Shown: piece after piece, positions 59,112-64,000 of the stretch
Position numbering within the stretch: the first letter of the stretch is position 1
Layout: every line of letters starts with the position of its first letter
Source of the DNA: JAPPHA01 sp963662705
GTDB taxonomy: Bacteria; Pseudomonadota; Alphaproteobacteria; Rhodobacterales; Rhodobacteraceae
Direction of reading: 5' to 3'
NCBI GenBank assembly: GCA_963662705.2
Contig: OY759767.1
Coordinates: 4,402,001-4,466,000 of the forward strand
DNA length: 64,000 bases
Translations under genes and position numbers: made by a program
Notes under the pieces: model-generated
What the model saw: only the letters and a program-made list of their open reading frames with translations
Told to the model about the DNA's origin: nothing
Database searches by the model: none

Positions 59112-60383
59112 CTACTGTGTGGCGCGAGGATCGTGAATCACGGCCCACTTGCCTTCGGTAGCTTGCACGAAGACGTATGGCTTGAGCGCTTCGCCTTCGT
59201 CCTGCACCCTTTGCACGTCACCGATCAGCCCTTCGGTCATCTCCAGCATCTCGAGACCGTCACGAATCTTTCTGCGATCAGCCTCGAGCGTCTCGGGCGT
59301 GTTGCCAACACCGACACTCTCGATCACCCGCTTGATGATCATGACGTTCTCCCAGGCCGCCGCACTGTGCAGATCGGCGTCGCCGCCGTTTTCGTTGGCG
59401 AGCATCGCGACCTTTTCCGCTGCCGGAGTGATCGGCGCGAAACTTGTCGGGATGATCATGCCTTCCGCGGCCTCGGGACAACCCTTCATGACTTCGGCAC
59501 TGGACGAACTCGTGAGTCCGATCATGAGCTTGGGCTCGGCACGGCGCCTCTGCAGTTCCTTGAGCATTCCGCAGGTCGTGAAGGGATGGGACGAGATAAT
59601 GTAGATATCCGCACCGGACTTCTTGAACGCGCGCGCCTGCACGGAAAAGTTGGTGTCCGCCATCAGCCAGTTGGATGAATTGGCCAGAACTTCCGTGTGG
59701 CCTGCGCCAAGGTCGCCGGTCACCTCCCCGAGGTCGCCTGTCGCCCAATCAAAGCCGTGGCGTTTCGAAGCCTGCACGATGACCTTGGAGTAGGTGCCAT
59801 TGGAGTGGCCCTGGTCGGTCTCCGTTCCCCCGTATATGGTCTTCAGGTCCGGGTAGGTCTTCGCCACCCAGGCGAAGAGCTTGTCATACATGTCCGGTTC
59901 GTTCGGCGTGTTGCGAAAGGTCCATTGGCTGATCTTGGCCAATCCGTTGCGCACCGCCGTATCGGTCAGGATCGGGAATTGCAGGCCCGTGTCGGTATCG
60001 TCTCCGGCAGTTTTCTGGAAGATGCCGAACATCGCCGCCGCGGCGCCGGAACAGGTCGGGCCGATGCCGATCAGCGCCGATGTTTCCGAAGCGACCTTTC
60101 GTGCGACCGAAATCGCCTGCTCGGCATTGCACGCGGAGTCGTAGTAGATGTACTCGAGCCCGGCCTTGCTTCCGTCGGCCAGCATGATTCCGCCCGAATC
60201 GTTGACCTCCTTCACGGCGGCCTTGAGAACGGCCTCGGAATTCACGCCGAACGACCGCAACGGCCCCGACTTGGCGCCCCAGCCCGCAATGAGAACGGTC
60301 TCTTCGGCGAGGGACGGCGAGACCAGGGCCGCAAGGGCTGCAGCCATGACGGCCGGTCTCAGGACAGGTTTCAGGTTGATCAT
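59112..60383 (-). CDS. ABC transporter substrate-binding protein, branched-chain amino acid type
   Basis: A 423-residue periplasmic-binding protein (type I fold, Peripla_BP_6). Signal peptide VMAAALAALVSPSLA. Mature motifs are LIAGWGAKSGPLRSFGVNSE, YYDSACNAEQAISVARKVAS, ALIGIGPTCSGAAAAMFGIF and IYGGTETDQGHSNGTYSKV. First gene of the leftward operon and the only binding protein for two permease/ATPase sets. The ligand is unknown: such proteins bind amino acids, urea, amides or aromatic compounds. Start ATG 60383 follows AGGAGGCG. Confidence 0.93.
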   Translation of the reverse strand: MINLKPVLRPAVMAAALAALVSPSLAEETVLIAGWGAKSGPLRSFGVNSEAVLKAAVKEVNDSGGIMLADGSKAGLEYIYYDSACNAEQAISVARKVASETSALIGIGPTCSGAAAAMFGIFQKTAGDDTDTGLQFPILTDTAVRNGLAKISQWTFRNTPNEPDMYDKLFAWVAKTYPDLKTIYGGTETDQGHSNGTYSKVIVQASKRHGFDWATGDLGEVTGDLGAGHTEVLANSSNWLMADTNFSVQARAFKKSGADIYIISSHPFTTCGMLKELQRRRAEPKLMIGLTSSSSAEVMKGCPEAAEGMIIPTSFAPITPAAEKVAMLANENGGDADLHSAAAWENVMIIKRVIESVGVGNTPETLEADRRKIRDGLEMLEMTEGLIGDVQRVQDEGEALKPYVFVQATEGKWAVIHDPRATQ

Positions 60384-61056
60384 TTTCGCCTCCTTTTCAG
60401 GTCATTGTTCCTGGTGAAGATCCTTCATCCGGGTTCGCGCTCCACCCCCGGTCGGGGGCCGGATCAGGATATTCCTTGTTGTCTGTCCTTCTCATTGACA
60501 AGGCAGACCGCTTCTTCCCGTGCCGGTGCCTGTTGTCGTGCACCAATCGGTGGTCGGGGCCGGTACCGCAAGAACCGAAGGCTGATGTCATTGGTCCGGC
60601 CGCCACCGATCCGAGCCTTTGGTGCGGGTGTTGTGTCCTTGCCCCAATTGCCCATGCATCATCAGCTTCCGATCAATCCGGGAGAATCACGATCTCCACA
60701 CTGGGACAGGTGCTTTCGGCCTCCGATATACCGGTGACACCCTGGCGCCTTGCATCCCCCGGCGCTCCAGATCGCCCCGGTACGTGCAAGAATCGTGCGA
60801 TTTCCCCGGAACTGCATACATGCCCGACTGTTCGCCCGATTCCATGAACTCAGGCCACCCGGCGCCAACGCGTTCCAACGATCCGTACATTGTCGCTTCA
60901 AGGCCTCCTTTTGACCGGCAGACTTCAAATCGCCATTGGTTCTTGCCCGTCAGCAGGACCGACACTTGACAGTTTTCATGTATTGCAATATTTGTCAAGC
61001 AAATCAATGAATATTGCAATACTCCTCGTTTTGCCTTGCACAAAGAGGTGAATTGC
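60384..61056. promoter_or_regulatory. Divergent control region between the Liv operon and its regulator
   Basis: About 670 bases without a gene. A regulator promoter is visible: TTGACA (60966-60971), 17 bases, TATTTG (60989-60994). Overlapping it, GTATTGCAATATT (60980-60992) and AATATTGCAATAC (61010-61022) form a perfect 13-bp inverted repeat whose arms each contain the palindrome TATTGCAATA. This is the likely operator for the GntR protein. The Liv operon promoter itself could not be fixed. Confidence 0.6.
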
Positions 61057-61911
61057 ATGAAGTTCGCGTGCTTCCCTACAGGGGAACGACGCACGTGTCC
61101 CATAGAACGGAAAGTGGCCGATTCATCCGACGCCCAATTTTGGTCCAAAGAAAACATGCAATTGAAATACGAACCCGTCGTGACGCAGAGCGTTGCCAAT
61201 CAGATTGCGGAACAAATCCGTCGTGCCATCACCAACGGCACCTTGAAAGCCGATGACAAGCTGCCAACGGAAGCGGAACTTGCCCGTCAGTTCGATGTTT
61301 CCCGTCCGACCATACGCGAGGCTCTGAAACGACTCGCTGCAAAGAGCCTCATCCGCTCCCGCCGCGGTCCTGCCGGGGGAACCTTCGTGCAGGCACCAAG
61401 TGCCGAAGACATGTCACAGGACCTGATGTCTTCCGTCGCCCTCATGGTCAGCCTGGGCGTTTTCGACCTGACGGAAATCGCCGAGGCACGCCACGAGCTC
61501 GAACTCGTGTGCATACGTCTTGCGGTCAAGCGCAGAAGTGATGCCGAACTGGACCGTATGGCGGCAGAGATCGAGCTGCAAAAGGACGAAGCGCAAACGG
61601 ACGAAGAGTTTTGCGCATCGGATGTTCGTTTTCATCGTGCCCTCGTCGATGCAACCCACAATCCGGTCATGCAGTTCCAGATGTTTACCGTGATCGAAGC
61701 TTTGCAACCGGTCGAGAACATGGTGATCTTTCGCTTCAGGGAGCGGGGTAAAATTATCGAGCAACATGAAAAGATCTGGCATGCGCTCCGAGACCAGGAC
61801 CTTGCGGAGGCCGAAAATGCCATTGATGAACAGATGGTCTACCTGCGCGAGAGCTTTGCGCAAGCACAGGAATGGCGGCGTCATCGCGATTCGGTGAAGG
61901 GCCCAGGTTAA
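61057..61911 (+). CDS. GntR-family regulator, FadR subfamily
   Basis: A 284-residue transcription factor. The winged helix-turn-helix has IAEQIRRAITNGTLKADDKL, PTEAELARQFDVSRPTIREA and LKRLAAKSLIRSRRGPAGGT. The C-terminal FCD ligand domain has EIAEARHELELVCIRLAVKR, FHRALVDATHNPV and HEKIWHALRDQDLAEAE, including metal-site Asp/His positions. ATG 61057 has a good AGAGGTG site. An ATG at 61156 would give the more usual start and is possible. It is divergent from the Liv operon and probably represses it until a ligand binds. Confidence 0.9.
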   Translation: MKFACFPTGERRTCPIERKVADSSDAQFWSKENMQLKYEPVVTQSVANQIAEQIRRAITNGTLKADDKLPTEAELARQFDVSRPTIREALKRLAAKSLIRSRRGPAGGTFVQAPSAEDMSQDLMSSVALMVSLGVFDLTEIAEARHELELVCIRLAVKRRSDAELDRMAAEIELQKDEAQTDEEFCASDVRFHRALVDATHNPVMQFQMFTVIEALQPVENMVIFRFRERGKIIEQHEKIWHALRDQDLAEAENAIDEQMVYLRESFAQAQEWRRHRDSVKGPG

Positions 61912-62449
61912 CGATGGGAATGGCCGGGCCTCCCTGATGTCGGTGACGCCACGCTCAACGAGTCGGACAATCTGTGCCGCGGGTATCGGGGGCCACGGCG
62001 AATTCGGGTTTTCGGACCTGTTTGCGGGCTATCGATTGGACCTCGCGAAAGTGTCCAGCTGCAATTACGAGCGCGAATAAGTCCCGCATCACACGGTTGG
62101 GTAAAACGGGACATTCTTTTCGAGAATTGGTGTACCCAAAGGCTGTGTTCCTGTCCTTATGGCGTGAATTGTTCTTCCGTGCATTCCGAGATCCTGATCC
62201 TTTCGACCAGCGCTGTCCGAAATAGCGTATTGGCCAGATTCGCGGTAAAGTACACGCTGAAGCGGGATCCTATCATTGGCCCCAACCCAACATACCAAAA
62301 GGCCCACAATGGGCCCAACCGGAGCTCTCAGAGGCTGTTGACGAAATGCCCGTGCAAGATCCGCTGATTGCGGTTGAGAGCATCGAAATTTTCCTGAAAC
62401 TTCACCTATTCCCACGATATGCGTGAGTTCGGACAGCATTGCGTTCATT
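61912..62449. other. Intergenic, no gene recognised
   Basis: No protein, repeat or RNA that I can support. Confidence 0.45.
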
Positions 62450-62938
62450 TCAGTTGTGCGGCGGCCGGAGTTCCCGGATTCTCTTTGGCGGGAGGTAGCA
62501 ATGGAACGCGGTTCGTCCGATCTCGAGCTGCTTGATGACATCATTGATGAACGGATAGGTCTTCGTGTCCCGAAGCATTGCCTCGGCGAGGCGGACTTTC
62601 TCGTCGTCCATTGAGCGCGGCCTGCCGCCCTTCCGCCCGCCATTTCTTGCGGCAGCGAGGCCTGCCTTGGTGTTCTCGACAATCAGTTCGCGCTGGAACT
62701 GGTCGAAAGCTGCGGTCATGTGGAAGAACAGGCGCCCTTCCGGTGTACTGCTATCGATATTCTGGGTGAGCACCTTGAACTCGAAGTTCCTGGCCTGCAT
62801 GTCCTGCACGGACTGGATCACCTGCTTGAGCGAGCGTGCCAGGCGCGAGAGCTTCCAGACGACGATCGTGTCTCCGTCCCGAAGATACTCGAACGCGGCC
62901 TTGAGTTGCGTCCGTGCCGCGCTGCCCCGACGGCGCGG
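62450..62938 (-). pseudogene. Serine resolvase lacking its N-terminus
   Basis: From AARTQLKAAFEYLRDGDTIV the protein reads as a complete resolvase: WKLSRLARSLKQVI, TPEGRLFFHMTAAFDQFQRE, AARNGGRKGGRPRSMDDEKV and a C-terminal helix-turn-helix. The first 45-50 residues with the catalytic Ser are replaced by unrelated sequence that abuts the HEPN gene. Inactive as recombinase. Confidence 0.75.
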
Positions 62939-62961
62939 TACAGACTTCCCCAGGCGATTGC

Positions 62962-63870
62962 CTAATGCAGCTCCGGACCTAGCACTAAATCGCCCCAGTC
63001 GGTTGGCCGTCCTTCGCGAAGAAGCTTGAGTATTCCCCGCCGGCACAGTCCCTGCGCCGTTGAAATCGCAGCTCCGGCTTCCTTCGGCACTTCACCCTCG
63101 TGAACGGCTCGCGACGCCGTGTCATACGCAGCGCGCAGCACCCTGCGAATCGACCGCCTCTCTTCGAAGTTCGTGCCCAGATGCCACGCGCCAAAGAGTG
63201 CCAACCTGAATCGCATCTCCTGGCTGCGTTCGTTCCCGAAGTCCTTGAGATAGATTGCCTCAAGTGCAATGCGGAGGTCGATGTATCGATCTTCCAGTCC
63301 GGCCCCCTCGGCCATCGAGCGCCACCAGCGATCAACCGCGATTTTGAGTTTCCTGTTCGCGCCCTGCAGTGCCTGTAGGGTTGCGTCGATCTCGTGTGAA
63401 TCAATCGAATCTGGTGTGACATCCTCATGCAGCGTGATCACCGTCGCCCCCACCCCCGATCTCATTTTCTTCCACTCTCTCCGTTTAGGCCTGTCTGTCC
63501 CAAACGTCACCGCCGGACCCGACAGGCAAAAGCCCGCTGCACTTGGGTATTCGAGCCAGACCCGGCTGAGAGATACATTTCGACTCGTCACCAGCGACAG
63601 TGCGTCACGTACAAGTTCGAAATTGACGTCGTGGGCCGATCGGGATCGAACTGGTCCCCCACCCTCATCGTTGGAAGGTTGGAATAAAGCAGGCGATGTG
63701 GACAGCCCGAGCCTGAGCAACGTGAGTCCAAGGTAGTCACTCGCCCTGTCGCCCCGCAACATCGGCAATCGGGGAAGCTCCGCGGTCGAAAGCCCCAATG
63801 GCACCAGCTCGATATCGCCCCTCAGCACTACGGTTTCGCTCAGGAACAGACCGCTCACAACCGTCGCCAT
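62962..63870 (-). CDS. Apea-like HEPN-domain protein
   Basis: A 302-residue protein from ATG 63870. The C-terminal 110 residues (EDRYIDLRIALEAIYLKD, MRFRLALFGAWHLGTNFEER, RRVLRAAYDTASRAVHEGEV) match Apea-like HEPN domains, which occur in phage-defence and RNA-cutting proteins. The usual R-x4-H is shifted here to ASRAVH. The N-terminal half (GDIELVPLGLSTAELPRLPM) is an unrecognised beta-rich domain. The frame is open upstream to about 63970 without an ATG, and a different frame there looks coding, so the gene may be frameshifted or start outside the window. Confidence 0.6.
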   Translation of the reverse strand: MATVVSGLFLSETVVLRGDIELVPLGLSTAELPRLPMLRGDRASDYLGLTLLRLGLSTSPALFQPSNDEGGGPVRSRSAHDVNFELVRDALSLVTSRNVSLSRVWLEYPSAAGFCLSGPAVTFGTDRPKRREWKKMRSGVGATVITLHEDVTPDSIDSHEIDATLQALQGANRKLKIAVDRWWRSMAEGAGLEDRYIDLRIALEAIYLKDFGNERSQEMRFRLALFGAWHLGTNFEERRSIRRVLRAAYDTASRAVHEGEVPKEAGAAISTAQGLCRRGILKLLREGRPTDWGDLVLGPELH

Positions 63871-64000
63871 CCGGACTTCCACCGGCTGTCCCCGGCACCA
63901 AGCAGCCAATCGCCGGCAGCCGATTGCATGCCCGTTACCGCAGCTGCCTGAACCATCGCACGCGCGAAGTCCCGCAGGTCAGAGTTGTACTCCAAGCTGG

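Overview
The window looks like an accessory, heavily rearranged part of a high-GC alphaproteobacterial chromosome. This rests on the glutamate synthase pair, TAXI-type TRAP and Liv-type uptake systems, FadR-type control and BrnTA/VapBC/PemK toxin-antitoxin types. No rRNA, tRNA or CRISPR array was seen, so the genus cannot be named. A few complete metabolic and transport islands sit in a sea of mobile elements and decayed gene fragments.

Layout. 0-4.3 kb: a broken vapBC pair, then an IS21-family element (Cys-rich protein, istA, istB) and a toprim-domain primase-like gene. 5-8 kb: a core-MetE methionine synthase preceded by a CAP-domain scrap, then an Uma2 nuclease, an integrase remnant and a second recombinase remnant. 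8.4-14.5 kb: gltB-gltD. 14.5-18.9 kb: a gene graveyard (serine recombinase, AbiEii, enolase-superfamily, Sel1 and TonB-receptor scraps), a DnaQ-like exonuclease and a truncated plasmid Rep protein. 19.4-21.2 kb: an IS607-type element (TnpA serine recombinase, frameshifted TnpB). 21.3-24.4 kb: Fic protein and a PlsB-like acyltransferase. 24.6-26.6 kb: Tn3 scraps and two Uma2 copies. 26.8-34.7 kb: MscS channel, SDR oxidoreductase and a TAXI-TRAP/SulP-STAS-CRP transport operon. 35.2-40.3 kb: a Tn3-family transposon with a dead transposase and a phosphotransferase (APH) passenger. 40.3-45.1 kb: two more integrase-Uma2 cassettes and a BrnTA pair with a nonsense-mutated toxin. 45.3-48.7 kb: a nuclease-like gene split by IS630, a PemK/MazF toxin pair and another Tn3 scrap. 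49-61.9 kb: a ten-gene branched-chain amino-acid-type ABC transport operon (one binding protein, two permease/ATPase sets) read leftwards, its first livM split by a 3-kb serine-recombinase element, with a divergent GntR/FadR regulator. 62.4-64 kb: a truncated recombinase and an Apea-like HEPN protein.

How things work together. GltBD assimilates ammonium. The Liv, TRAP and SulP systems are uptake modules, and the Liv operon is probably controlled by its divergent regulator through a nested palindromic operator. The rest is genome conflict. At least nine serine recombinases or remnants and five tyrosine recombinases or remnants are present, and a recurring integrase-Uma2 cassette occurs at five sites. 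In that cassette the Uma2 reading frame tends to survive while the integrase decays.
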